Below are positions 8,068 through 16,250 of a stretch of 64,000 nucleotides of DNA, piece after piece. Source of the DNA: Butyricicoccus pullicaecorum (lineage in GTDB: Bacteria; Bacillota; Clostridia; Oscillospirales; Butyricicoccaceae); NCBI GenBank assembly GCA_018366035.1, contig JAGZIW010000004.1, positions 62,001 to 126,000 on the forward strand. Direction: 5' to 3'. The notes beneath the pieces were generated by a model, which made no database searches, was not told the DNA's origin, and saw only the letters and a program-made list of their open reading frames with translations. The position numbers were made by a program, and so were the translations under genes. The stretch's first letter is position 1; every line of letters starts with the position of its first letter.

Positions 8068-9840
8068 CGCAATGCGCAGCGATATTCGATTGTTTTCATC
8101 TGTATATAAGAGCCAATCATTGGTGATCCCCGTCCCTCCATAGTTTTGACCATCTGAATTGATACATTCCTGCAAAGTCACCTGCCTGTCAAACTGCACA
8201 GAATAGGACAGCTGATCCCTGTCTGACAGATTGAGTACCACCAACAGGGTCTGACCCTCTGCCTCTCTGCAATAGGCATAGACCTGATGCACTGCATCAT
8301 CTGCATTGATCCAGCGAAAGGTTCTGCTGTCATATTCGCGGCAGTGCAGCGCCGGACAGGTTTCATACAGCCGTGCCAAATCGGTCAGATAACGGGTAAA
8401 CCCAATATGCTTGGGATATTCCCCCAGATTCCAGTCCAGCTGCCTGTCCTCGTCCCACTCACGAAACGCCCCCAGTTCATTGCCCATAAAGCTTAATTTT
8501 TTGCCCGGGTGGGTATAGAAATAGGTATAAAGCGCACGGCATTGAGCAAATTTCTGGTCATAATCGCCCCACATTTTATCCAAAATCGTTCTTTTTCCAT
8601 GCACTACCTCATCATGTGAGAGCGGGAGTAAATGCAGATTGTCATAAAAATAACTCATGGAAAAAGTCAAACGGTGGTGATGTGTCTCCCGCTCGCAAGG
8701 CGGCAGCGAAAAATACAGCAGGGTATCATTCATCCAGCCCAAATCCCATTTATAATCAAATCCCAAACCATCATACGCAACAGGCGCCGTTACCTTGATA
8801 AAGCTTGTGGAATCCTCCGCAATCAAAATAGACTGTGGGTGCCGTGTCTTCAACCCCTGATTGCAAGCCTTCAGAAAGCACAGCCCTGCATGATAAACGC
8901 CGTTTTCTTCCTTTCCCTGCGGGTAGATGAGATTGCGCACCGCATCAAAGCGCAAACCGTCACAGTGACAGACACTGAGCCAAAAATCAGCAGCCGACTG
9001 TAAAAAGGAGCGCACATGCGGTCTGGTCAGGTCGAAGTTGCAGGAGCCCCATTCGCTCATACGCATACCGCTTTCATCTGGATATTCATAGAGTGTCGAG
9101 CCGTCGAACCGCGCAAGCGCATATTCATCTGGAATAAAATGCACAGGTACAAAGTCCATAATCACCCCAATATTGTGCTTATGGCACTGGTCAACCAGAT
9201 AGCAAAAATCCTCCGGCGCGCCATAACGCGAGGTAACTGCAAAATATCCGCTGTCCTGATAGCCCCATGAGCCATCAAAGGGGTGCTCCGCAAGCGGCAG
9301 AAACTCAATATAATTATATTGATGCTCCATGCAGTACGGGATCAGCTGATGGGCAAGCTCCCGATATCCCAGCCAGCTTCCATCGGCATGTCTGCGCCAA
9401 GAGCCTGCATGGACCTCGTAAATATTCATAGGGACATCATAGTGATTGCCCTGTCTTGCCTGCCATGCGCTGTCCGAAAAGCAATACTTGCCGGCAGTCG
9501 TGATGACCGATGCCGTATTGGGTCGTACTTCCGCGGCACGTCCAAACGGGTCAGCACGGTCACGCCACATTGACTGTCCAACGGCATGGACGCGGAATTT
9601 ATACTGCTGTCCCTCGGCTGCCCCTGCCCAAAACAGTTCAAATACACCGTGCGCAGAGGGCTGCATCTGCGCAGGCTGCCAATCATTAAAGGTTCCGATC
9701 AGCTCCACAGCAAAGGCATTTGGTGCATATACACGAAATACATAGCCCTGCTGCCCGCGGCGTACTGTCGCATGGGCTCCAAAATAATCATACGCCCGAA
9801 AGCAGCTGCCCTCTAAAAACTCAGAAAGTATTGGATTCAA
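8032..9840 (-). CDS. glgB: 1,4-alpha-glucan branching enzyme
   Basis: 602 residues. GH13 enzyme adding alpha-1,6 branches to glycogen. A CBM48 domain near residues 20-105 (YVFRVYAPNAFAVELIGTFN) precedes the barrel. Catalytic residues are visible: Asp in GLRFDAVRNLI, Glu in ILIAEDSTSF, Asp in LPLSHDEVVHGK. It is shorter than the 640-730 residues common for GlgB and lacks the extra N-terminal N1 module. The start is TTG at 9840: there is no usable ATG before the FRAYDYFGAH motif that must be included, and GTGAGG of the rarA stop lies upstream. No other glg gene is nearby. Its tail overlaps the S1 gene convergently. Confidence 0.93.
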   Translation of the reverse strand: MNPILSEFLEGSCFRAYDYFGAHATVRRGQQGYVFRVYAPNAFAVELIGTFNDWQPAQMQPSAHGVFELFWAGAAEGQQYKFRVHAVGQSMWRDRADPFGRAAEVRPNTASVITTAGKYCFSDSAWQARQGNHYDVPMNIYEVHAGSWRRHADGSWLGYRELAHQLIPYCMEHQYNYIEFLPLAEHPFDGSWGYQDSGYFAVTSRYGAPEDFCYLVDQCHKHNIGVIMDFVPVHFIPDEYALARFDGSTLYEYPDESGMRMSEWGSCNFDLTRPHVRSFLQSAADFWLSVCHCDGLRFDAVRNLIYPQGKEENGVYHAGLCFLKACNQGLKTRHPQSILIAEDSTSFIKVTAPVAYDGLGFDYKWDLGWMNDTLLYFSLPPCERETHHHRLTFSMSYFYDNLHLLPLSHDEVVHGKRTILDKMWGDYDQKFAQCRALYTYFYTHPGKKLSFMGNELGAFREWDEDRQLDWNLGEYPKHIGFTRYLTDLARLYETCPALHCREYDSRTFRWINADDAVHQVYAYCREAEGQTLLVVLNLSDRDQLSYSVQFDRQVTLQECINSDGQNYGGTGITNDWLLYTDENNRISLRIASLSGAIFLYTV

Positions 9841-9852
9841 TGCCGCAGCACC

Positions 9853-11109
9853 TCACTTTCGAATCCCCTTGACCTTGTCCCAGTAAGCACGTGCCGCCTG
9901 TTCGGTCTTATTTTCCCCATATATATAATATGAATGTCCCACCAGATGATCCGGCAGGAACTGCTGCTCCACCCAATGATTTGGATAATCATGCGAATAG
10001 AGATATCCTTGTCCGTGTCCCATTTTCTGCGCACCTCCATAGTGACAGTCGCGCAGCGATTCGGGAATTTGACCTGCCCCATTCTGCCGAATATCTGCAA
10101 TCGCTGCATCAATACCGCGAATTGCAGAATTCGACTTTGGCGCAGTTGCCATTAAAATCACAGCCTGTGCAAGCGGGATTCGAGCTTCTGGCATGCCCAG
10201 CTGAAACGCGCTGTCTACGCACGCCTTGACAATTGCCGCACACTGTGGGTAAGCAAGTCCCACATCTTCCGATGCAATCACTAACATTCGCCTTGCAGCC
10301 GAAATCATATCGCCAGCCTCCAACAGCCTTGCCAAATAATGAAGTCCGGCATCTGGGTCAGAGCCGCGAATCGACTTTTGCAGTCCGGAAAGCACATCAT
10401 AGTGACTGTCTCCATCACGGTCATATCGCATATTGGAGCGCTGTGCCACCTGCCGTGCCTGTTCCTCGGTAATCATCTGCCCATCTGGAATGCCTGCGCT
10501 CACAAGCTCCACCGCATTCATTGCCTTGCGCACATCTCCGCCGCAGCCATAGGCAATGGTCTGCATCGCCTCAGGCGTTACAACAATATCACGCCCCTCA
10601 CATGCAATCAAAAACGCACGTTGAACCGCACGCAGGATTTCGGACGGCTCTACCGGCTGAAATTCGAATATGGTACAGCGGCTCAGCACCGCGTTATAGA
10701 TATAAAAATATGGATTTTCAGTTGTGGAGGCAATGAGCGTAATACGTCCATCTTCAATAAATTCCAAAAGGCTTTGCTGCTGCTTTTTATTAAAATACTG
10801 AATCTCGTCGAGATATACCAATGCCCCATTGGGTGCAAGAAAGGTATCCAGCTCGGCTACGATTGTCTTAATATCTGCAATCGATGCCGTCGTTGCATTC
10901 AAATGATATAGTTTTCGGCTTGTTTTTTTTGCAATAATAGATGCCACGGTTGTTTTCCCAATTCCGGACGGGCCATAGAAAATCATATTGGGAATGTTTC
11001 CGCTTTCCAAAATGTGACGTAATATGCCATTTTGTCCCAATAAATCAGGTTGTCCAACCACGTCCTCCAAGCATTGGGGACGAATCCGATCTGCAAGCGG
11101 CTGATACAT
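9853..11109 (-). CDS. rarA: Replication-associated recombination protein A (AAA+ ATPase)
   Basis: 418 residues, normal for RarA/MgsA, which acts at stalled forks with SSB. Walker A FYGPSGIGKTTVA near residue 45, Walker B VYLDEIQYF near 100, sensor ASTTENPYF near 132, then the C-terminal tetramerisation region (SEDVGLAYPQC and YSHDYPNHWVEQQFLP). ATG 11109 follows AGGAGGAGC. The stop lies 12 bases before the glgB start, so glgB is probably made from the same transcript. Confidence 0.94.
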   Translation of the reverse strand: MYQPLADRIRPQCLEDVVGQPDLLGQNGILRHILESGNIPNMIFYGPSGIGKTTVASIIAKKTSRKLYHLNATTASIADIKTIVAELDTFLAPNGALVYLDEIQYFNKKQQQSLLEFIEDGRITLIASTTENPYFYIYNAVLSRCTIFEFQPVEPSEILRAVQRAFLIACEGRDIVVTPEAMQTIAYGCGGDVRKAMNAVELVSAGIPDGQMITEEQARQVAQRSNMRYDRDGDSHYDVLSGLQKSIRGSDPDAGLHYLARLLEAGDMISAARRMLVIASEDVGLAYPQCAAIVKACVDSAFQLGMPEARIPLAQAVILMATAPKSNSAIRGIDAAIADIRQNGAGQIPESLRDCHYGGAQKMGHGQGYLYSHDYPNHWVEQQFLPDHLVGHSYYIYGENKTEQAARAYWDKVKGIRK

Positions 11110-11239
11110 TGCGAGCTCCTCCTGTCCTTTTTCTATCCAAACAGGAATGCCTGCCTGATAGCCTTAGTATAGCATTTTTTCACAAAAAACACAACGCCCA
11201 CACAGAACGACAAAAATTCTGGCATGAAATCAAGAGATA

Positions 11240-11281
11240 CCAAAAAGAAAACGGTGCAACCTCATTTTATGAGGTTACACC
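11240..11281 (-). terminator. Terminator after the lipoprotein gene
   Basis: Read on the minus strand, a 12-bp imperfect stem (11253-11281, loop TAAAA) is followed by GTTTTCTTTTTG. It separates the lipoprotein from rarA. Confidence 0.8.
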
Positions 11282-11326
11282 ATATTTCCGGTAATTCTTT
11301 GGCACATGCGCTGACGCTATGCCTAG

Positions 11327-11713
11327 CTATTCTGCAAGTTCAATTACGATTTGATCCTCTGTCAAGTCGGCGTAATTCTGTACCATCTTGCTGATAATGG
11401 CATCTTTTAATTCATCATTTATGGATTCTGAAGATTTGAGCGTAAGCGTGATACGATATTCCGATTCCTCCTGCACAATTTCCACCTGCTCCACACTGTC
11501 AAAGTCAGCCGTCAAGGTTTCTTCCAATTCGGCGATTTGCTCTGGGTCGTTCAAAGAAGGCTTTTGTGCCTCTGTTTCCTGTAACTGCGCGGCATCTATC
11601 GTATTTTCCTGTTCGGGAACCGGCTCTTTACGATCCTGACCACAGCCGCCTAACAAAGAAACGGATACGATTGCAGACATTGCTAGGAGTATCATTCTCT
11701 TCTTCACATTCAT
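11327..11713 (-). CDS. Small lipoprotein of unknown function
   Basis: 128 residues. Signal sequence with lipobox SLLGGC, so cysteine 23 or thereabouts would be lipidated and the protein held on the outer face of the membrane. The rest is acidic (many Glu, Asp and Gln), with a Glu/Gln-rich linker followed by a compact alpha/beta part ending DLTEDQIVIELAE. No family recognised. ATG 11713 has GGAAGGTG upstream; an in-frame ATG at 11746 would put 11 polar residues before the signal sequence. Monocistronic: own promoter and own terminator. Confidence 0.78.
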   Translation of the reverse strand: MNVKKRMILLAMSAIVSVSLLGGCGQDRKEPVPEQENTIDAAQLQETEAQKPSLNDPEQIAELEETLTADFDSVEQVEIVQEESEYRITLTLKSSESINDELKDAIISKMVQNYADLTEDQIVIELAE

Positions 11714-11752
11714 ACTACACCTTCCATTGTTGGGATATATCTTCATATCATT

Positions 11753-11781
11753 ATATTGTCACAACTTATATAACTTGTCAA
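11753..11781 (-). promoter_or_regulatory. Promoter for the lipoprotein gene
   Basis: On the minus strand TTGACA (11776-11781), 17-base spacer, CAATAT (11753-11758). A better TATAAT lies three bases further on with a 20-base spacer, so the exact -10 is ambiguous. Confidence 0.55.
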
Positions 11782-11873
11782 TATAAAGCCCACAAATCGT
11801 TCGATGTATAGACAAATTTTCTTCTTTCATAAAAGAAAATACGAGTCTTTTCCTTTTCAAAAGCCCTCTATTC

Positions 11874-11912
11874 CCAAATACAGAGCCGGTTCCCGCAGGC
11901 ACCGGCTCTTAT
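11874..11912. repeat. Intergenic hairpin related to the one at 22254
   Basis: AAATACAGAGCCGGTT followed by a short loop and ACCGGCTCTT. The same 16 bases and closing arm recur at 22255-22289 after metK. It lies just past the csoR end and may act as a weak terminator for the copper operon, though no proper T run follows on the minus strand. Confidence 0.6.
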
Positions 11913-11950
11913 ATCCCCTCACGCCCAGCGGCGCAGGTTTCCATCTGTCC

Positions 11951-12220
11951 TTATCCTCTTTTTTCCAGAAGGGCAATGATTTCATCTAACTTTTCTTCAC
12001 GCATTGCAGCATCTTCGCAGGTCAGTGCATCGCGAACACAACCATCTAAATGTCCCTTTAGAACCTCTGTACGCGCCTTGCGCAAAAGTGCTTCTGTTGC
12101 AGACAGCTGGGTAATGATATCCATACAGTAACGGTTTTCGTCTATCATTCTCAAAACCGCTTCGATTTGTCCGCGTGCCGTTTTGACCAACGGCTCAACC
12201 TTTTTTCGGTCCGCACGCAT
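11951..12220 (-). CDS. csoR: Copper-sensing repressor, CsoR family
   Basis: 89 residues, all-helical DUF156/CsoR family. The copper ligands of the Cys-His-Cys pattern are seen: RYCMDII, then GHLDGC. Such tetramers bind GC-rich pseudopalindromes and leave DNA when Cu(I) binds. Here such an operator lies at the copA promoter (14756-14771). The start ATG at 12220 overlaps the copA stop by one base (TAATG), so copA and csoR are one autoregulated operon. The longer reading frame back to 12304 overlaps copA and is not needed. Confidence 0.9.
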   Translation of the reverse strand: MRADRKKVEPLVKTARGQIEAVLRMIDENRYCMDIITQLSATEALLRKARTEVLKGHLDGCVRDALTCEDAAMREEKLDEIIALLEKRG

Positions 12221-12429
12221 TATCGAATCTCCACAACGCGATATCCTGCATCGGTCACCGTTTTGGTCAGCACATCGTCCGCAATCGCTTCCTGCATCGT
12301 GCATACCGCCGTGCCGGACGCATGGTCAACCTCTGCATGCTCCATGCCGTGCAGCGTACACAGCGCATCATGCACGTGTTTGGAGCAGTTCGGGCACATC
12401 ATGCCCTCAATTACGATCGTCTTTTCCAT
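12220..12429 (-). CDS. Possible internal-start product of copA: free CopZ-like copper chaperone
   Basis: Within copA and in the same frame, ATG 12429 (MEKTIVIEGMMCPNC) would give 69 residues, the size of free CopZ. It is preceded by AAGGA at 12440-12444, ten bases upstream, inside a purine-rich stretch encoding a charged linker (KESRKEEKQ). The domain has the full CxxC copper site and betaalphabeta pattern. Whether ribosomes start here in vivo is inference; the domain is certainly part of the full-length reading frame. Confidence 0.5.
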   Translation of the reverse strand: MEKTIVIEGMMCPNCSKHVHDALCTLHGMEHAEVDHASGTAVCTMQEAIADDVLTKTVTDAGYRVVEIR

Positions 12430-14739
12430 TTGTTTTTCTTCCTTTCTTGACTCTTTGATAATTTCTGTGGTTTGGATATTGTTTGCCTTGAGCGGCTGGA
12501 ACAGCCGCAGTCTGAGCGCATTGAACACAACACAGACAGAGGACAGGCTCATTGCTGCTGCACCGAACATGGGATTGAGCTTCAGCATGAACGGGATCCA
12601 AAATACACCTGCGGCGAGCGGGATTCCGATACAGTTATAGATAAATGCCCAGAACAAATTCTGCTTGATGTTGCGAATGGTCATACGGGACAGCCGAATG
12701 GCGTTGACAGCGTCCATCAGGTCAGACTTCATAAGAACAACATCGGCTGCGGAGATTGCAATATCGGTTCCCGCGCCAATCGCAATCCCGACATCGGCGC
12801 GCGCCAGTGCCGGCGCATCGTTGATGCCATCTCCTACCATGACGACCTTCTTTCCAGCTTCCTGTAATTTACGCACCTCACGTTCCTTATCCTGCGGCAG
12901 CACTTCGGCAATCACGTGTTCGATTTCCAATTCCTTACAAATCGCCTGTGCTGTCTTGCGGTGGTCACCGGTCAGCAGTGTGACATCAATGCCCAAATGC
13001 TTGAGCTGCGCCACGGCCTCCTTGCTGGACGGTTTCAAAACATCGGCAACACCAATGATACCAACAAGCTGTCCCTCCTGTGCAAAATACATAGGAGTCT
13101 TGCCCTGTTCTGCAAGCTGCTCTGCAAAGGCTTTGCCTGCCTCCAGAGAAATATGCTGCTCGGTCAGCATTGCCGCCTTGCCAGCCATACAGCGCCTTCC
13201 GGACACAACAGCCGACACTCCATAGCCCGCCTGCGCTTCAAAGCCCTGCACCGAAAGCAAATCTATATTTTGCTCCTTTGCATAGGTGACAATGGCATCT
13301 GCAAGCGGGTGTTCCGATGCCTGCTCCAATCCATAGGCAATTTCCAAAAGCTGCTGCTTGGTCACACCATATGCCTGTACATCGGTGACAACGGGACGCC
13401 CTTCTGTAACCGTGCCAGTCTTATCCAAAATCACGGTGTCTACACTGTGCAGCTCCTCCAATGCTTGTGCTGACTGGAATAACACACCATTCTCTGCACC
13501 TACACCGGTACCAACCATAATGGCAACCGGCGTGGCAAGCCCCAGCGCACACGGACAGGAAATCACCAGCACGGCAATGCCGCAGGACAGCGCGAAGGTA
13601 AAGGTCTGTCCAGCAATCAGCCACACGATGGTGGTGAGGAGCGCAATTGCCATCACAACCGGAACAAAGACACCCGCTACACGGTCAGCCAGCTTCGCAA
13701 TCGGCGCTTTGGAGGCGCTTGCCTCCTCTACCAGATGAATAATCTGAGAAAGTGTGGTTTCCTCTCCGACACGAGATGCACGAAAGGTAATAAAGCCTGT
13801 TTTGTTGATGGCCGCCGCGATGACTGCGTCGCCCTCGCCCTTTTCGACCGGAATACTTTCGCCCGTCAGTGCCGACTCGTCCAGCGCGGTCTGTCCCTGC
13901 GTAATCACGCCGTCTACCGGAATTCCCTGTCCCGGGCGCACGACAACCAAATCTCCGACCTGTACCTCATCTACCGGAATCTGTACCTCTTTGCCATCGC
14001 GAATCACATGCGCAGTTTCCGGACGCAAGTTCATGAGTTTGGAAATTGCTTCGCTGGTCTTGCGCTTTGCACGGGTTTCAAAATACTTACCCAGTGTAAC
14101 CAGTGTCAAAATCATTGCAGCGGACTCAAAATAGAGATCATGCGCATACTGATGCACACGCCCCATATCCTGATGTCCAAGCCCCCAGCCAATCTGATAC
14201 ATCGCAAAAACGCCATACACCAGAGCCGCACCAGAGCCGACCGCAATCAAGGAATCCATCGTCGGCGCCCGATGCCAAAGCGTCCGGAAGCCATTGACAT
14301 AATACTTACGATTTACCAAAATGATCGGCAGTGTCAGCAAAAGCTGTGTCAGCGCAAAATTGGCTGCATTTTCCATACCGGTCAGAGATTTCGGAAGCGG
14401 AAGTCCCATCATACTGCCCATAGATACATACATGAGCAATATCAGAAAAATAAAAGAAGTTACAATGCGGTTTTGCATTGCTTGCAGTTCTTTTTTGTCC
14501 TCTATTCCCTGATTGGTCTGTACTTTTGCGCCCTTGACCGATGCGCCATATCCCGCATCTGCAACAGCTTGTATAATATCCTGTGTATCGACCGTATCTT
14601 CTGCAAACGAAACGGCCATACTGTTTGCCATGAGATTGACTTGTACTTGTTCCACGCCTGCAAGCTCTCCAACTGCCTTTTCGACATGTGCAGAGCACGC
14701 AGCGCAGCTCATTCCTGTTACATGAAATTGTTGCTTCAC
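12220..14739 (-). CDS. copA: Copper-translocating P1B-type ATPase with C-terminal CopZ-like domain
   Basis: 839 residues. Exports Cu(I) across the membrane. N-terminal HMA domain with GMSCAACSAHVEK near residue 9; eight-helix transporter core with the CPC metal motif (VISCPCALG near 395); phosphorylation motif DKTGTVTEG near 437; hinge motif GDGINDAPALARADVG near 680. Unusually a second HMA domain follows the core at residues 771-839 (GMMCPNCSKHVH). It starts at an internal Met with its own ribosome site (see 12220-12429). The start is GTG 14739 with GGGGAGG upstream. Downstream csoR overlaps by one base; promoter and operator lie directly upstream. Confidence 0.95.
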   Translation of the reverse strand: MKQQFHVTGMSCAACSAHVEKAVGELAGVEQVQVNLMANSMAVSFAEDTVDTQDIIQAVADAGYGASVKGAKVQTNQGIEDKKELQAMQNRIVTSFIFLILLMYVSMGSMMGLPLPKSLTGMENAANFALTQLLLTLPIILVNRKYYVNGFRTLWHRAPTMDSLIAVGSGAALVYGVFAMYQIGWGLGHQDMGRVHQYAHDLYFESAAMILTLVTLGKYFETRAKRKTSEAISKLMNLRPETAHVIRDGKEVQIPVDEVQVGDLVVVRPGQGIPVDGVITQGQTALDESALTGESIPVEKGEGDAVIAAAINKTGFITFRASRVGEETTLSQIIHLVEEASASKAPIAKLADRVAGVFVPVVMAIALLTTIVWLIAGQTFTFALSCGIAVLVISCPCALGLATPVAIMVGTGVGAENGVLFQSAQALEELHSVDTVILDKTGTVTEGRPVVTDVQAYGVTKQQLLEIAYGLEQASEHPLADAIVTYAKEQNIDLLSVQGFEAQAGYGVSAVVSGRRCMAGKAAMLTEQHISLEAGKAFAEQLAEQGKTPMYFAQEGQLVGIIGVADVLKPSSKEAVAQLKHLGIDVTLLTGDHRKTAQAICKELEIEHVIAEVLPQDKEREVRKLQEAGKKVVMVGDGINDAPALARADVGIAIGAGTDIAISAADVVLMKSDLMDAVNAIRLSRMTIRNIKQNLFWAFIYNCIGIPLAAGVFWIPFMLKLNPMFGAAAMSLSSVCVVFNALRLRLFQPLKANNIQTTEIIKESRKEEKQMEKTIVIEGMMCPNCSKHVHDALCTLHGMEHAEVDHASGTAVCTMQEAIADDVLTKTVTDAGYRVVEIR

Positions 14740-14755
14740 ACGCTTTACCTCCCCT

Positions 14756-14771
14756 CCCCCTAGGTAGGGGG
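14756..14771 (-). promoter_or_regulatory. Probable CsoR operator
   Basis: CCCCCTACCTAGGGGG (minus strand), a GC-rich pseudopalindrome of the type bound by CsoR. It lies just downstream of the -10 box and before the copA ribosome site, where a bound repressor would block transcription. Confidence 0.7.
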
Positions 14772-14783
14772 TTTTGTGCTTTT

Positions 14784-14812
14784 AGTATAAACAGCTTTTC
14801 TGACTTTGTCAA
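14784..14812 (-). promoter_or_regulatory. Promoter of the copA-csoR operon
   Basis: On the minus strand TTGACA (14807-14812), 17-base spacer, TATACT (14784-14789). Near-consensus sigma-A promoter directly upstream of the operator. Confidence 0.85.
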
Positions 14813-14832
14813 GCATCTTTTTATACGCTGAC

Positions 14833-14870
14833 GCAAAAAATCCCTTCACAGAGAAAGCCTCTGTAAAGGG
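14833..14870 (-). terminator. Terminator of the ThrE-type exporter operon
   Basis: Minus strand stem CCCTTTACAGAG pairing with CTCTGTGAAGGG, then ATTTTTTG. It also insulates the copper promoter just downstream. Confidence 0.85.
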
Positions 14871-14876
14871 AAAGGG

Positions 14877-15332
14877 TTAAGATTTCGGCGGCACCGCCGG
14901 TCTATTCTGATGCCAAAGCACGCGGACAATGGAGGAGACAATGACAACGCCCATCGCAATCGCCCCAGCAATCTGAATGGTATGAATCCCTGCGGCCAAC
15001 GCTTCATCAGGCGTCCCCCGAATACTCAGCAGCATGGTGCGATAGATCCCACCCCCGGGCACGAGCGGAATAATGCCAACTGCTAAAAATACAATGGCTG
15101 GTGTGCGCAGAATCCGTGCAAGCACCTCTGCATAAATCGTTGTCGCCACAGTCGCCAAAAAATAGGCTGTAAGCGCCGTCTGGGTGAAATGCCCCACCAG
15201 CATATACACAAACCATGCGACACCCCCTGCAATGCCTGCGCAGACGAGGTTCTTTCCTCTTACCTGAAACATCACGCCAAAGCATAAACTGGCAAGCCCG
15301 CTCATCAATGTTTGATAGAAAATCTGTTCCAT
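14877..15332 (-). CDS. Threonine/serine exporter family, small subunit (ThrE_2/YjjB type)
   Basis: 151 residues, hydrophobic throughout, with about four to five membrane helices and the conserved LVPGGGIYR motif near residue 100. Such proteins work with a YjjP-type partner as a split ThrE exporter of threonine, serine or, in some bacteria, organic acids. The partner is the gene directly upstream. The start was taken as ATG 15332; a TTG at 15338 overlapping the partner's stop is also possible and sits closer to GGGAG. Substrate unknown. Confidence 0.82.
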   Translation of the reverse strand: MEQIFYQTLMSGLASLCFGVMFQVRGKNLVCAGIAGGVAWFVYMLVGHFTQTALTAYFLATVATTIYAEVLARILRTPAIVFLAVGIIPLVPGGGIYRTMLLSIRGTPDEALAAGIHTIQIAGAIAMGVVIVSSIVRVLWHQNRPAVPPKS

Positions 15333-15334
15333 AA

Positions 15335-16111
15335 TCAAAATACTCCCAATAAAAGCTGACTCATACTGAGCGGAATGGCAGCACCAGCTGCAATACCTGC
15401 CGCAATGAGAAACGCCTCCGAAAACCGGCTGATGCCTGCCATAAAATCACCTGCAATCATATCCCGAATCGAATTGGTCATCAAAAGGCCGGGAACAAGC
15501 GGCATGATCGAACCAATGATGACCACGTCATAATTTGCGCAGATGCCGACCGCCGCTCCCAGCAGCGCACAGAAGCTAATCCATATCCCGCCAAACAGAT
15601 TGGTAAACAGCGGGTGCATACCCAGCCGACCGCCGAATATCATAAAAATCTGCAATAAAAATCCAATTGCAAATGCCAAAATCCCACCCGCAAGATCTGC
15701 CCCAAAGAGCAGCGCAAAAAACATGGCGCCGCCGCCGCAGGCAAGACACAGCACCCGATCGGAATATACGGAACAAGCATCGATTTGCGCAATCTCCTTT
15801 TGCATCTGTTTGTAAGAAATGGGACAAATGCACACCGAGCGGCACAAGGTATTGAGTGCATCTACCTTGTTGATATTGGTGCCGCGCTGTGTAATGCGGC
15901 ATACCTGTGATATGGTTCCCACCTCGTCCATCTGAATGGTTGCAATGATTGCAGTCGGCACCGCATAGACATCGGCAGATTTTGCGCCGTAGGCAAGACA
16001 AATGCGAGCGACCGACTCCTCTACACGATAGATTTCCGCACCACATGCAAGCAGCCGTGTCCCGACCATCAGTGCAGCATTCAGCAGTTCTGTTCCTGTC
16101 ATGATCTCCAT
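15335..16111 (-). CDS. Threonine/serine exporter family, large subunit (ThrE/YjjP type)
   Basis: 258 residues. The N-terminal ~110 residues are soluble and carry the family pattern (GTRLLACGAEIYRVEESVAR). The C-terminal half has about five membrane helices with the IMPLVPGLLMTNSIRD signature. It forms the other half of a split ThrE exporter with the gene that follows within two bases. GGGGGAGC precedes the ATG. The pair forms a closed two-gene operon ending in the terminator near 14850. Confidence 0.87.
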   Translation of the reverse strand: MEIMTGTELLNAALMVGTRLLACGAEIYRVEESVARICLAYGAKSADVYAVPTAIIATIQMDEVGTISQVCRITQRGTNINKVDALNTLCRSVCICPISYKQMQKEIAQIDACSVYSDRVLCLACGGGAMFFALLFGADLAGGILAFAIGFLLQIFMIFGGRLGMHPLFTNLFGGIWISFCALLGAAVGICANYDVVIIGSIMPLVPGLLMTNSIRDMIAGDFMAGISRFSEAFLIAAGIAAGAAIPLSMSQLLLGVF

Positions 16112-16169
16112 TTTGCTCCCCCGTTTCTTTCTTTTTCAGGATATCTGCTTTTTAATACAAAGTCAACCC

Positions 16170-16202
16170 AAAAATAAGGGCAGCACCTTGGGTGCTGCCT
16201 TT
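16170..16202 (-). terminator. Terminator of the BadF/DUF2229 operon
   Basis: Minus strand stem GGCAGCACC / GGTGCTGCC with a short loop, followed by CTTATTTTTG. Confidence 0.8.
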
Positions 16203-16250
16203 CCAAAAATTGTTGATACAAATCTTGCCGTTTTCCGCCCATAATGCAGC

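Noticed and set aside
13735..14763. 342-residue open frame antisense to copA
   Set aside because: It lies wholly opposite conserved CopA motifs and crosses the copA promoter; no start signals or recognisable domain.
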